Below are positions 26,401-34,486 of a stretch of DNA of 64,000 bases, one piece after another. How positions within the stretch are numbered: the first letter of the stretch is position 1; every line of letters begins with the position of its first letter. The stretch lies in assembly GCA_044221335.1 (NCBI GenBank), contig JBGAPI010000026.1:6770-70769 (forward strand), written 5' to 3'. This DNA comes from JBGAPI01 sp044221335 (GTDB lineage Bacteria > Pseudomonadota > Gammaproteobacteria > Xanthomonadales > Ahniellaceae). The notes beneath the pieces are model-generated. The model saw only the letters and a list, made by a program, of their open reading frames with translations, did not search any database and was not told the origin of the DNA. The position numbers were made by a program, and so were the translations under genes.

Positions 26401-26605
26401 AGCGGTTCAGTCCGATCTGGGTGCCGATCCACAGCATGCCGAGTCGATCCTGGGTGATCGCCAGCGCGCTCATCTGCGACAGGCCATCCACGTCGGTCAG
26501 GCTGCGGAAGCGGCTGGTGGCGGGATTCGGCGCGGCGGTCGCCGGCGGCGGCGCCGCCAGCACGCCGACGGCAGCGACCAGGACGGCGCCGAACAGCGCC
26601 CTCAT
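23417..26605 (-). CDS. Diguanylate cyclase with periplasmic two-component-regulator propeller
   Basis: A 1062-residue transmembrane sensor. After a signal peptide comes a propeller of repeated units (LWIGTQIGLNRYD, LWIGTLNGLDRFD, VWIGSDGGLSRYR and so on), a Y_Y_Y-type beta domain (SYAYRLDGFNDEWIETDAHRR), one membrane helix (WLRALGLIALVGVVALFFSA), a coiled coil and a C-terminal GGDEF domain. The active site reads GGEEF, compatible with making cyclic di-GMP. ATG codons at 26647 and 26605 are possible; the latter gives the signal peptide. Its 3' end converges on pbpC. The ligand is unknown. Confidence 0.88.
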   Translation of the reverse strand: MRALFGAVLVAAVGVLAAPPPATAAPNPATSRFRSLTDVDGLSQMSALAITQDRLGMLWIGTQIGLNRYDGSAIEVFTRRPGQANGEGLSDQYINQLAVDHDGLLWIGTLNGLDRFDPATEQFHSWRADAGRAHALPHPHINAILVDADGVVWIGSDGGLSRYRRNDDGFDSWIEGLPDINVLALVEGDDGMLWVGTAAGLVKFDRRSGTLQPLPEALRSDTRVAVQALARDTAGRLLVGTRDQGLWRLETEGTLTRWRHRNEDPDSLAHDRVYAIRSDRSGTVWLGTEAGADLVDEHDGRVAFRHFQHRSQFVNGIGAGRVVSLFEDQAGDFWFGTWSGGASLLAGERSRFLSFDVGTIDPNATDAAEVVTLASAGGERVWLGTRRGLFRFDADRATIAAEEATRGMRVYALAADDANLLLGTDQGVFRFDPVAQRVTPVALPETLGRPYVDFISVDRDRIWIATRDAQLFVLDRALDRLLVAHRLDTRAHFIADFDGRRKIFGTDKGLYWFANDGNGPVARLQAQPDDPRGLQSDTCHGFLRDSKSRLWLATAGGLHLMQLADSERPGEASFVQYPRGSSANANALKSIFEDASGKLWMSSNAGIARFDPERHEFINFGGADGAIDRGYYAFVATRTASGRILFGGASGFTVFNPAEIGALPVPATPLITALEVDHRNLRYGSSEAEGLLRAPILRTSALKLPSNRARNLAFSFASPSFVAPEQLSYAYRLDGFNDEWIETDAHRRSATYTNLAPGSYAFRVRVRNADGGWAPAEARLALTIEPLWWQSTWLRALGLIALVGVVALFFSARLRLLERQRTRLAAEVADRTADIREAHRQLEDAYHRIELLSRTDELTGLGNRRSLQGALPDLQERHRLGRLGFFLLDVDRFKSINDDYGHGVGDELLALIGRELAAHAGPDALAVRWGGEEFLLVAPVADVDAALAFAERLRKALTARCLALPGGRELSVGLCIGFALSPLSEHADSAVTMASWQRVLDLADYALYAAKRSGRNRVCGLRAVAALPADFEARFRAAPDALLDDGVLGFVSIDPILRTVAA

Positions 26606-26679
26606 GCGCTGCAGGAAATCACCGCCCCGGGCCGATGCGTCGAGCATTCCGGCATTCTTGCGCAAAGCCGGAGCGGCCG

Positions 26680-28035
26680 TCAGCGACCGCGGACGGCGGC
26701 AGCGCAATCAATGATGGCCGCGAGGCTCGCCTCGACGTCGGCGTCGGTCGTGGCCCAGGACGACACGCTGATCCGCATCGCCGCGCGCCCGGCCCAGACG
26801 GTCGGCCCGCACCAGCAGGTGCCGTCGCGCTGCACCGCGTCGATGACCGCGGCCGTGGTCGTCGCGTCGCCGAACGCGACCACCACCTGATTCAGCGCGA
26901 TCTCGTTCAGCACGGCATGGCCGGCCGCGGCCAGGCCCTCGGCGAAACGCCGTGCCTGCCGGCAGTTGCGCTCGACGAGGTCGGCGACCCCGGCGCGCCC
27001 GAGCGTGCGCAGCGCCGCCCAGACCTCGACGCCGCGCGCCCGGCGCGACAGCTCCGGGGTGTAATCGCAGGGATTGCGCTGCTCGGTCAGCGTCGGAAGG
27101 TAGTCCGCGGTGATCGCCATCGCTGCGCGCAAGGCCTCGGGATCACGGACGAAGGCGATGCCGCAGTCGTAGGGCACGTTCAGCCACTTGTGCGCGTCGG
27201 TCGCCCAGGAGTCGCAGCGCGCGAGACCGGCGACCAGCGGCCGGCGCGACGGCGCGGCCGCGGCCCACAGCCCGAAGGCGCCGTCGACATGGACGAAGGC
27301 GCGGCCGTCGACCCGGTCGACGATCGCGTCCAGCGGATCGCAGGCACCGGAATTGACGTTGCCGACCTGCGCGCAGACCAGCGTCGGACCGCTGATCGGC
27401 GGCATCGCGTCGGCGCGCATCCGGCCCTGCCCGTCGGCCGGTACGCGGACGACGCGCTTCCGTCCCAGGCCCAGCATGCCGAGCGACTTGATCAGGCTCG
27501 GATGCGCCTCGTCGCCGACGACCACGGTGATCGGCGGTGCGCCGAACAGGCCGTCGGCCTCGACGTTCCAGCCGGCTTGCGCCAGCACCGCGTGGCGGCC
27601 GGCCGCGAGCGCGCTGAAGTTGGCGACGGTCGCCCCGGAGACGAAGGCGGCGCCGCTGCCGACCGGCAATCCGAGCAGGTCGACCAGCCAGCGCAGCGCC
27701 ACCTGCTCGAGGTGCGCCGCGCTCGGCGTCGGCCGGTACATCGCGGCGTTCTGGTCCCACGCGCCGGCCAGCCAGTTCGCCGCCAGCGACACCGGCAGCG
27801 CGCCGCCGATCACGAAGCCGAAGAAGCGCCGCCCGGCCATCGCCATCGTCGCCGGCGAGCCGACCTCGTCCAGCAGGGCCAGCGTCGCCTCGGGCGAATG
27901 GCCGGACTCGGCGAGCGCTTCGTCGAAGCGCGACAGCGCGGCGATCGCCCCGTCGGAGGGCGCGACCGCGCGACGATCGAGGCCGTCGAGATAGGACTGG
28001 GCACGGCGTGCGGCATCGTCGAGCAAGGGGTTCAT
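26680..28035 (-). CDS. PLP-dependent group II decarboxylase (aromatic/glutamate type)
   Basis: A 451-residue pyridoxal-phosphate enzyme of the DDC/GAD family. The PLP lysine is K283 in TDAHKWLNVPYDCG, preceded by FVHVDGAFGLWA with the Asp that contacts the cofactor nitrogen. The N-terminal stretch GRRFFGFVIGGALPVSLAANWLAGAWDQN is typical of the family. It should decarboxylate an amino acid, but the substrate cannot be told. ATG codons at 28044 and 28035 are both possible; homologues usually start near MNPLL. It ends 75 bp before the start of the diguanylate cyclase gene on the same strand. Confidence 0.85.
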   Translation of the reverse strand: MNPLLDDAARRAQSYLDGLDRRAVAPSDGAIAALSRFDEALAESGHSPEATLALLDEVGSPATMAMAGRRFFGFVIGGALPVSLAANWLAGAWDQNAAMYRPTPSAAHLEQVALRWLVDLLGLPVGSGAAFVSGATVANFSALAAGRHAVLAQAGWNVEADGLFGAPPITVVVGDEAHPSLIKSLGMLGLGRKRVVRVPADGQGRMRADAMPPISGPTLVCAQVGNVNSGACDPLDAIVDRVDGRAFVHVDGAFGLWAAAAPSRRPLVAGLARCDSWATDAHKWLNVPYDCGIAFVRDPEALRAAMAITADYLPTLTEQRNPCDYTPELSRRARGVEVWAALRTLGRAGVADLVERNCRQARRFAEGLAAAGHAVLNEIALNQVVVAFGDATTTAAVIDAVQRDGTCWCGPTVWAGRAAMRISVSSWATTDADVEASLAAIIDCAAAVRGR

Positions 28036-28156
28036 GCGCGGCATCCGTCTGGAATTCCGGGGAGGCTATGGAACCACAGCGTCTCGGAGTTTGAGACATC
28101 CGGTCGCTAGTCTGGCGCCCTTCCCTCGTTCCCCGATCCGCCCCTCCGGAGTCGTC

Positions 28157-28531
28157 ATGCCGAGCGCCAATGTCGCGACCTTGCAGCGTCCGTCCCGCCC
28201 CGCTAAGGTGCATGGCAAGCACATGCACATGTCGGAGCCGGCCATGGCCGCGAGCGAACGCATCGTCGTCCTTGCCACCAAGTCCGAGAAGGCGCGGATC
28301 GCCCGGCGCGCGAAGGCGCTCGACGTCAGCGTCGGCGAATACCTGCGACTCGCCGAACAGTCGTTCGACCCCGACCAGATCGAGGCGATTCGCGTGCTCG
28401 CGCATCAGGCCAGCGCCGGCGCCGATGCGCTGGTCGCCTTCGCGGCCGAAAATTTCGCGACGATCGACGCCAGCCAGCGCCGCACCCGCGACCTGCTCGC
28501 CGCACCCTCGCCGCTGGAGGCCTTCCTGTGA
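28157..28531 (+). CDS. Hypothetical small protein, possible ribbon-helix-helix-like
   Basis: A 124-residue protein that I do not recognise. The middle (residues 37-75) reads as a beta strand (ERIVVLAT) followed by two helices with a turn (SEKARIARRAKALDVSVGEY), the pattern of ribbon-helix-helix DNA-binding proteins. The C-terminal half is helical and Ala-rich. The N-terminus is basic. The ATG at 28157 has GGAG upstream; a later ATG near residue 23 is possible. The stop overlaps the next gene as GTGA, so the two are translated together. Confidence 0.6.
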   Translation: MPSANVATLQRPSRPAKVHGKHMHMSEPAMAASERIVVLATKSEKARIARRAKALDVSVGEYLRLAEQSFDPDQIEAIRVLAHQASAGADALVAFAAENFATIDASQRRTRDLLAAPSPLEAFL

Positions 28532-28725
28532 GCCTGTGGTCCGATGTGTGGGCAGCATTGACCAAGGTCATCAAGCTAGAGGACAGCCTGCAACACAACA
28601 TCACCCGGGTGAACGAACTCTCCGCCCAGGTGCAGCAACTGTCGGAACGGCTGATCCGGGTCGAGACGATCCTCGCGATGACCCTGCGCGAACGGCGCGA
28701 CATGCCGCGCTTGCCGTCGTCGTAG
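28528..28725 (+). CDS. Hypothetical small coiled-coil protein
   Basis: A 65-residue protein of unknown function. Its centre (LEDSLQHNITRVNELSAQVQQLSERLIRVETIL) shows heptad-like spacing of Leu, Val and Ile and should form a coiled coil. The GTG start overlaps the stop of the preceding gene (GTGA), which is strong evidence that this short gene is real and coupled to its neighbour. The C-terminus is basic and proline-containing. Confidence 0.55.
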   Translation: MSLWSDVWAALTKVIKLEDSLQHNITRVNELSAQVQQLSERLIRVETILAMTLRERRDMPRLPSS

Positions 28726-28736
28726 CGCACCCTGGC

Positions 28737-28832
28737 CCGGAGGCAGCGGAATCCGGGGCCATACGACGCTGTCGATCGCCACGGCGAACATCGGGGCGCC
28801 TCGCGCCCCGGTTTCCGCAGCTGCTGCCTCCG
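28737..28832. repeat. 96-bp inverted-repeat element
   Basis: CCGGAGGCAGCGGAA at the left end is matched by TTCCGCAGCTGCTGCCTCCGG at the right end in inverted orientation, with an internal GGGGCGCCTCGCGCCCC hairpin. It fills the gap between the convergent small coiled-coil gene and the SGNH hydrolase gene. The size and structure suggest a small non-coding mobile or REP-like element; it may also serve as an RNA hairpin for both transcripts. Confidence 0.65.
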
Positions 28833-28834
28833 GA

Positions 28835-29749
28835 CTAGGGCGGGGGCGTCAGCGCGTCCACCATCCACGACACCTCGTCCGCGCGGTAGTCGATGCCGTG
28901 CTCGAACTCCTGCCCCGCCAGCGGCTCGCTGGTCGGGGTGTCGGTACTGAAGTGCGTGTGGATGCCGTAGTTGAAGGCGTCGACGTGGACGTCGGCCGCG
29001 GTCGGCCAGGCGTCGAAGGCCGCGTGATACACCGCCACCGCCTGCAGCAGGACGAGCAGCCGACCGGGATGCATGCCGTCGGCGGCGTACCAGTCGGGTG
29101 CGGGATGGCGCGCCAGCGCGCGGCGCAGCGGCTCGGAAACCGCGGCGTGCGGCACGTGCAGGTCGTGCGCGAGGCCGGATTCGACCTGTTCGAGGCGTTG
29201 CGAGGACTCGGCGCGCGGCTGCCAGGTGCCGAGCAGCAGCAGCCGGGCCTTGGTCGCGCGCGCCGCCGCGGCAAGCCCCGCGGCCGCACGGCGCGCCGAC
29301 GGCTCGGCGTCCGCACCGAACGCGCCGAGCAGGTCACCGCCACGCTCCTGGCCCACCACCAGCTCGAAGTAGCGACGAGACAGCGCTGCCTTGAGCCGAG
29401 GATCGGCCAGGTGCTCCGTCAAGGTCTCGCCGCCGCGCGCCAGCATCGCCGCGTCGAGCGGATGGCCGTTGGCCCGCGCCAGCGCAGCGAACACCGCCGG
29501 AAGATTGCCGACGTAGGTCTGGCTATTGCCGACGAACAGCACGTGACGAACCTCGGTCGGCGCCGGCGAGGCGGCGACCGCCGGCGGCGTGACCACACCG
29601 CCGCCGGGAATCGCGAGGTTCGCCAGCACGAGCAGTACCAGCATGAGCACGCCGATCAGCGGGATCCACAGGGAATCGCGCGCAGTGCGGCCACGGACAG
29701 CCGTCCGCGGTGCCGCCTCCTCCGTCACCACCGGCTCGTGATCGTCCAT
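28835..29749 (-). CDS. Membrane-anchored SGNH/GDSL-type hydrolase
   Basis: A 304-residue protein with one N-terminal membrane helix (LWIPLIGVLMLVLLVLANLAI, about residues 28-48) and a periplasmic SGNH-hydrolase-like domain. The nucleophile block is LFVGNSQTYV with the catalytic Ser in GNS. The last block is ADGMHPG with Asp and His of the triad. The remaining G and N blocks are less clear. The substrate, probably an ester, is unknown. The ATG at 29749 gives a short acidic cytoplasmic tail before the helix. It diverges from the SDR gene across 218 bp. Confidence 0.72.
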   Translation of the reverse strand: MDDHEPVVTEEAAPRTAVRGRTARDSLWIPLIGVLMLVLLVLANLAIPGGGVVTPPAVAASPAPTEVRHVLFVGNSQTYVGNLPAVFAALARANGHPLDAAMLARGGETLTEHLADPRLKAALSRRYFELVVGQERGGDLLGAFGADAEPSARRAAAGLAAAARATKARLLLLGTWQPRAESSQRLEQVESGLAHDLHVPHAAVSEPLRRALARHPAPDWYAADGMHPGRLLVLLQAVAVYHAAFDAWPTAADVHVDAFNYGIHTHFSTDTPTSEPLAGQEFEHGIDYRADEVSWMVDALTPPP

Positions 29750-29967
29750 CGTCAGCCACCGAGCCCCACCCGGACAGAGGCCCAAGTGATGCGGCCAATC
29801 GTCACCGACTCAAGCATTACTTCCGGACTACCCGACCTCGCGAACCCCGACCGACGAAGCGAAAGCCTCGAAGGAGGGGAGGCGCAGCAGCAGCCCCCCC
29901 CGATCTTTGCCATCATCGGCGGCGGGTGCGCCTCGGCGCCGATTCCATCCACACCTCGGACAACGCC

Positions 29968-30732
29968 ATGAACAAGAACCTGCTCGACCTCACCGGCAAG
30001 ACCGCCCTCGTCACCGGCGCCAGCCGCGGCATCGGCGCCGCCACCGCGCGGCTGCTGGCGGCCTTCGGCGCGCACGTGGTGGTGTCGAGCCGGCGCCAGG
30101 AAGCCTGCGACGAAGTCGTCGCCGAGATCCGCGCCGCCGGCGGCGTCGCCAGCGCCTTCGCCGCGCACATCGGCGACGAGGCCGCGATCCGCGCGCTGTT
30201 CCAGAAGATCGCCGACCGCGGCTTCAAGGTCGACGTGCTGGTCAACAACGCCGCGACCAATCCCTATTTCGGCCCGATGATCGACATGGAGCTCGGGGCC
30301 TTCGACAAGACCGTCGAGGTCAACATCCGCGGCTACTTCCTCGCCACCGTACTCGCGGCGCGGCAGATGAAGGAGCAGGGCGGCGGCGCGATCGTCAACG
30401 TCGCCTCGGTCAACGGCCGCCGCGCGGCACCGCTGCAGGGCGTCTACTCGATGACCAAGGCGGCGATCCTGTCGATGACCGAAGGCTTCGCCAAGGAGCT
30501 CGGACGCTCCAACATCCGGGTCAACGCCGTGCTGCCCGGTCTCACCGACACCAAGTTCGCGAGTGCGCTGACTCAGAACGAGGGCATCCTGAAGAACTTC
30601 CTGCAGCTGGTGCCGATGGGCCGCGTCGCCCAGCCGGACGAAATCGCGCCGACCATCGCCTTCCTCTGCACCCCGGCCGCGAGCTACATCACCGGCGCCA
30701 GCTTCGCCGTCGACGGCGGTTACCTGGCGTGA
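29968..30732 (+). CDS. SDR family oxidoreductase
   Basis: A 254-residue classical short-chain dehydrogenase. The NAD(P)-binding motif TGASRGIG is at about 16-23, NNAA follows near 92, and the catalytic residues are S147, Y160 and K164 (YSMTK). An Arg pair after the second strand (SSRRQ) favours NADPH, though this is only an inference. The C-terminus has the usual GASFAVDGGYL. It is followed at 7 bp by the DPP-IV-like peptidase gene, so the two form an operon. The substrate is unknown. Confidence 0.9.
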   Translation: MNKNLLDLTGKTALVTGASRGIGAATARLLAAFGAHVVVSSRRQEACDEVVAEIRAAGGVASAFAAHIGDEAAIRALFQKIADRGFKVDVLVNNAATNPYFGPMIDMELGAFDKTVEVNIRGYFLATVLAARQMKEQGGGAIVNVASVNGRRAAPLQGVYSMTKAAILSMTEGFAKELGRSNIRVNAVLPGLTDTKFASALTQNEGILKNFLQLVPMGRVAQPDEIAPTIAFLCTPAASYITGASFAVDGGYLA

Positions 30733-30739
30733 GCGCGCC

Positions 30740-33328
30740 ATGAAGAACCTCCTCGCCGCCGCCGCCCTGATCGCCACCTCGAGCGCCCTGTCTCCCATGA
30801 GCCACGCTGCATCGCCCGGACCGTTGTCGATCGCCCGCCTGTTCGCCGATCCGGCGTTGTCCGGGACGGCGCCGACGAACCTGAAGATCGCTCCCGATGG
30901 GGCACGCGTGACCTTCCTGCGCGGCCGACCCGACGCGCAGAACGACCTCGACCTGTGGTCCTACGACATCGCCAGCGGAAAGACCGGCGTCCTCGTCACG
31001 GCGCGCGCGCTGCTGTCCGGTCCGGAGGCGCTGTCGGACGAGGAGAAGGCGCGGCGCGAGCGATTGCGGATCTCGTCGTCGACCGGCATCGTCGACTACC
31101 AGTTCGCTCCGGACGGAAAGAAGCTGCTGTTCCCGCTCGGCGGCCAGCTTTACCTGTACGACCTCGCCAGGGAGGGCGCCGAGGCGGTCACCCGACTCAC
31201 CCATGGCGACGGTTTCATCACCGATCCGCGCCTGTCGCCGCGCGGCCGCTATGCGACCTTCGTGCGCGATCGCAAGCTGATCCTGCTCGAGATCGAGACG
31301 CTGGAGGAGACCGTGCTCGGGCACGGCGACGACCCGCTGGTGAGCTGGGGGACCGCGGAGTTCGTCGCGCAGGAGGAAATGGACCGCTTCACCGGCTACT
31401 GGTGGGCACCGGACGAATCGGCGATCGCGCTGACCCGGGTCGACGAGTCCGCCGTGCCGGTGCAGAAGCGCTTCGAGGTCTATGCCGACCGCAGCGACAT
31501 CATCGAGCAGCGCTATCCGGCCGCCGGGCAGGACAATGCCAAGGTCGCCCTGTACGTGGTGCGGCTCGCCGAACTGGCGCATGGCGTCGAGTCGCCGTCG
31601 AACGAATCGCTGCGCCCCGGCGACTTCGCCGATGCCAGCTTCGATCATCACCGCACCGTGGTCTACCGCAAGGTCGACCTCGGCCCGAACGAGGACCAGT
31701 ACCTCGCGCGCGTGCAGTGGCTGCCGGACGCGAAGTCGATCAGCTTCCAGCGCCAGAGCCGCGACCAGCGCAAGCTCGAACTGGTGGCCCAGGACCTGGC
31801 GACCGGACAGCAGCGCGTGCTGGTCACCGAGACCGCGAAGACCTGGGTACCGCTGACCGACGACCTGCGATTTCTTTCCGGCAGGAACGGCCTGATCTGG
31901 GGCAGCCAGCGCAACGGCTCGGCACAGCTGCTGTGGATCGACGAGACCGGCAAGTCCGTCCGCGAGCTGACCCCGCGCGGCTGGCAGGTCGATCGGCTGC
32001 TGGCGCTCGACGAGAAGAAGAAGCTCGTCTACTTCTCCGGCCATGACGGGCACGATCCGCTGGTCAAGCACGTCTTCGCCGCCGCCCTCGAGGGCAAGGC
32101 CACGCCGAAGCGGATCAGTTCCGACCTCGCCTGGCACGAGGCCAGTTTCGCCGGCGACGCCTCGGTGTTCGTCGACACCGCCTCCGACACCCGGACGCCA
32201 CCGTCGGTGGCGCTGTTCGCGGCGGACGGCAAGCGCCTCGCGGTGCTGGAAGCCAACACGCTCGACGGCGACCATCCCTACGCACCTTTCCGCGCGGCCC
32301 ACCAGAGCCCGCACTACGGCACCCTGTCGGCACTCGACGGCCAGACCCTGTGGTACGGCTACGTCACGCCGCCGGACTTCGACCCGACGAAGCGCTACCC
32401 GGTGATCGTGCGCTACTACGGCGGCCCGGGGCGGCAGTTCGTCAACCGCTCGTGGACCACCGGCGTCAACACCGGCTTCACCGACCTGCTCTCGCAGTAC
32501 TGGGCGCAGCAGGGCTATATCGTGTTCTCGCTCGACAACCGCGGCACCCCGCGGCGCGGCAAGGCCTTCGAGGATGCGATCTTCCGGCGACTTGGCTACG
32601 CCGAGATCGAGGACCAGCTGACCGGCATCGACTGGCTGACCCGGCAACCCTGGGTCGACGCGCAGCGGATCGGCTGCTTCGGCTGGAGCTACGGCGGTTT
32701 CCAGACCCTGATGCTGCTGGCCAAGGGCGGCACGCGCGTCGCCGCCGGCGCGGCGGTCGCGCCGGTGACCGACTGGGCGCTCTATGACACCCACTACACC
32801 GAGCGCTACATGGACCACCCGGCGGCGAACGCCCGTGGCTACAAGAACTCGAGCCCGATCACCCACGCCGCGGCGATCAAGTCACCGCTGCTCCTGATGC
32901 ACGGCATGGCCGACGACAACGTGCTGTTCTCCAACACCACGCAGATGATGTCGGCGCTGGTCGACGCCGGCGTGCCGTTCGAGCTGATGACCTACCCGGG
33001 CGCGAAGCACGGGATCACCGGACAGAAGAACCGGACGCACGTTTACTCGACGATCGACTCGTTCTTCTCCAGGCGGCTGCTGACGCAGCCGGCTGCGCCG
33101 CCGATTGAAGCGAAACCTTCGAGCGCTGCCGCGGCGAAGCCGGTCGCCGAGCCAGCCGCTTCGGCGCCTGCTGCAGAGGCGAAGCCCGACCTCATCATCG
33201 AGACCGAATCGAAGTCCGAGGCCGCGACGGAGCCGGCGACCGAGGCAAGACCAGACGTCATCAGCAAGACAGAAGGCGACACCGAATCGGCGTCCGACGA
33301 TCCTTCCGATTCCGACGGCAAGCGATGA
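30740..33328 (+). CDS. S9 family (dipeptidyl peptidase IV-like) serine peptidase
   Basis: An 862-residue secreted peptidase. It has a signal peptide (residues 1-24), an N-terminal beta-propeller region (DPPIV_N) and a C-terminal alpha/beta hydrolase. The catalytic triad is S650 in GWSYGGF, D725 in HGMADDN and H757 in GAKHG, with spacing like that of human DPP-IV. The EE pair that binds the substrate N-terminus is seen in FVAQEEMDRFTGYWW, so it should cut dipeptides after Pro or Ala from N-termini. About 85 residues at the C-terminus are an Ala/Pro/Glu/Ser-rich tail not found in the core family. Confidence 0.93.
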   Translation: MKNLLAAAALIATSSALSPMSHAASPGPLSIARLFADPALSGTAPTNLKIAPDGARVTFLRGRPDAQNDLDLWSYDIASGKTGVLVTARALLSGPEALSDEEKARRERLRISSSTGIVDYQFAPDGKKLLFPLGGQLYLYDLAREGAEAVTRLTHGDGFITDPRLSPRGRYATFVRDRKLILLEIETLEETVLGHGDDPLVSWGTAEFVAQEEMDRFTGYWWAPDESAIALTRVDESAVPVQKRFEVYADRSDIIEQRYPAAGQDNAKVALYVVRLAELAHGVESPSNESLRPGDFADASFDHHRTVVYRKVDLGPNEDQYLARVQWLPDAKSISFQRQSRDQRKLELVAQDLATGQQRVLVTETAKTWVPLTDDLRFLSGRNGLIWGSQRNGSAQLLWIDETGKSVRELTPRGWQVDRLLALDEKKKLVYFSGHDGHDPLVKHVFAAALEGKATPKRISSDLAWHEASFAGDASVFVDTASDTRTPPSVALFAADGKRLAVLEANTLDGDHPYAPFRAAHQSPHYGTLSALDGQTLWYGYVTPPDFDPTKRYPVIVRYYGGPGRQFVNRSWTTGVNTGFTDLLSQYWAQQGYIVFSLDNRGTPRRGKAFEDAIFRRLGYAEIEDQLTGIDWLTRQPWVDAQRIGCFGWSYGGFQTLMLLAKGGTRVAAGAAVAPVTDWALYDTHYTERYMDHPAANARGYKNSSPITHAAAIKSPLLLMHGMADDNVLFSNTTQMMSALVDAGVPFELMTYPGAKHGITGQKNRTHVYSTIDSFFSRRLLTQPAAPPIEAKPSSAAAAKPVAEPAASAPAAEAKPDLIIETESKSEAATEPATEARPDVISKTEGDTESASDDPSDSDGKR

Positions 33329-33420
33329 CGGCCGCAAGACGCGCTCGACTCGCCGGAAGCGATCGAGCGACGTAGTCAGCTCACGGCGGGCCGCGCTGCA
33401 GCGGCAATGGACTGGCCATT

Positions 33421-33475
33421 CCTGCTCCCTCCCCGATGCTCGGGGAGGGGCGCGGTGGGTTGGGAAGTGCTTCAG
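33421..33475. repeat. Dispersed repeat, copy 1 (upstream of scoA)
   Basis: A 55-bp element with the internal palindrome CTCCCTCCCCGATGCTCGGG continuing GAGGGG, followed by GGTGGGTTGGGAAGTGCTTC. A second copy lies at 34375-34430 in the opposite orientation, so the pair flanks scoA. Between the two copies about ten positions differ. Confidence 0.75.
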
Positions 33476-33595
33476 ATCGATCGAGGTCGATTCGGCTGGA
33501 TCGCCGCTCTGGAGACGAAGTCGACGAGCGCGGGCAGCGCCCGTGCTCGCCGATTTCTTCTACAGTATCGCCACGGAAAGACGCAGGAAGACTCC

Positions 33596-34294
33596 ATGAA
33601 CAAGATCTATCCCGACGCCAATGCCGCTCTCGCCGGCCTGGTCGAAGACGGCCACACCATCGCCGTCGGCGGCTTCGGCCTCTGCGGCATTCCCGAGGCG
33701 CTGATCGCCGCGCTGCGCGACACCGGCAAGAAGAACCTGACCGCGATCAGCAACAACGCCGGCGTCGACGGCTTCGGGCTCGGCCAGCTGCTGACGACAC
33801 GGCAGATCAGGAAGATGGTCTCGTCCTACGTCGGCGAGAACAAGGAATTCGAGCGACAGTTCCTGTCCGGCGAACTCGAGCTCGAGTTCACCCCGCAGGG
33901 CACGCTGGCCGAGAAGCTGCGTGCCGGCGGCGCCGGCATCCCGGCGTTCTTCACCAAGACCGGCTACGGCACCATCGTCGCCGACGGCAAGGAGACCCGC
34001 CAGTTCGACGGCGAGTGGTACGTGCTGGAGCGCGCGCTGCGCGCCGACGTCTCGCTGGTGAAGGCGTGGAAGGCCGACAAGGCCGGCAACCTGGTGTTCC
34101 GCAAGACGGCACGGAATTTCAATCCGATGGTCGCCGCCGCCGGCAAGGTCTGCGTCGCCGAAGCCGAGATCATCGTCGAGATCGGCGAGCTGGATCCGGA
34201 TCAGATTCATACTCCCGGCATCTATGTGAAGCGGCTTTTGCACAATCCGAATCCGGAAAAGCGCATCGAACAAAGAACGATCACGCCAGGTTGA
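33596..34294 (+). CDS. scoA: 3-oxoacid CoA-transferase subunit A
   Basis: Alpha subunit of succinyl-CoA:3-ketoacid CoA-transferase, which moves CoA from succinyl-CoA to acetoacetate in ketone body breakdown. The 232-residue product has the family's GGFGLCGIPEALI at about 23-35, NNAGVDGFGLG, GTLAEKLRAGGAGIPAFFT and the C-terminal IHTPGIYV. The ATG at 33596 follows AGGAAG at good spacing. The beta subunit gene lies 192 bp downstream; such pairs are normally adjacent or overlapping, and here a repeat element sits in the gap. Confidence 0.92.
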   Translation: MNKIYPDANAALAGLVEDGHTIAVGGFGLCGIPEALIAALRDTGKKNLTAISNNAGVDGFGLGQLLTTRQIRKMVSSYVGENKEFERQFLSGELELEFTPQGTLAEKLRAGGAGIPAFFTKTGYGTIVADGKETRQFDGEWYVLERALRADVSLVKAWKADKAGNLVFRKTARNFNPMVAAAGKVCVAEAEIIVEIGELDPDQIHTPGIYVKRLLHNPNPEKRIEQRTITPG

Positions 34295-34374
34295 TCGACG
34301 TGATCCCTACGGGTGATTCGTCCGATCGTCTCGCGCTGATTCAACGGGCGCAAAGCGTTTCGCTTCGGCCTGCC

Positions 34375-34430
34375 CTGAAGCACTTCCTAACCCCACCCCG
34401 CCCCTCCCCGAACATCGGGGAGGGAGCAAG
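34375..34430. repeat. Dispersed repeat, copy 2 (between scoA and scoB), inverted
   Basis: The reverse complement of the element at 33421-33475, with GAAGCACTTCC at the left and the CCCTCCCCGANNNTCGGGGA palindrome at the right. It sits between scoA and scoB and probably inserted there, splitting a close gene pair. If transcribed it would make a stable hairpin in the scoAB message. Confidence 0.75.
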
Positions 34431-34486
34431 AATCGCAAGCTCAAGGGTTGTACCGCCGAGCGCGAATTTGAACTGAGGACATCGAC

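Noticed and set aside
23648..26890. 1080-codon plus-strand open frame opposite the diguanylate cyclase
   Set aside because: Val/Glu/Gln-rich antisense translation; the minus strand has propeller repeats and GGEEF.
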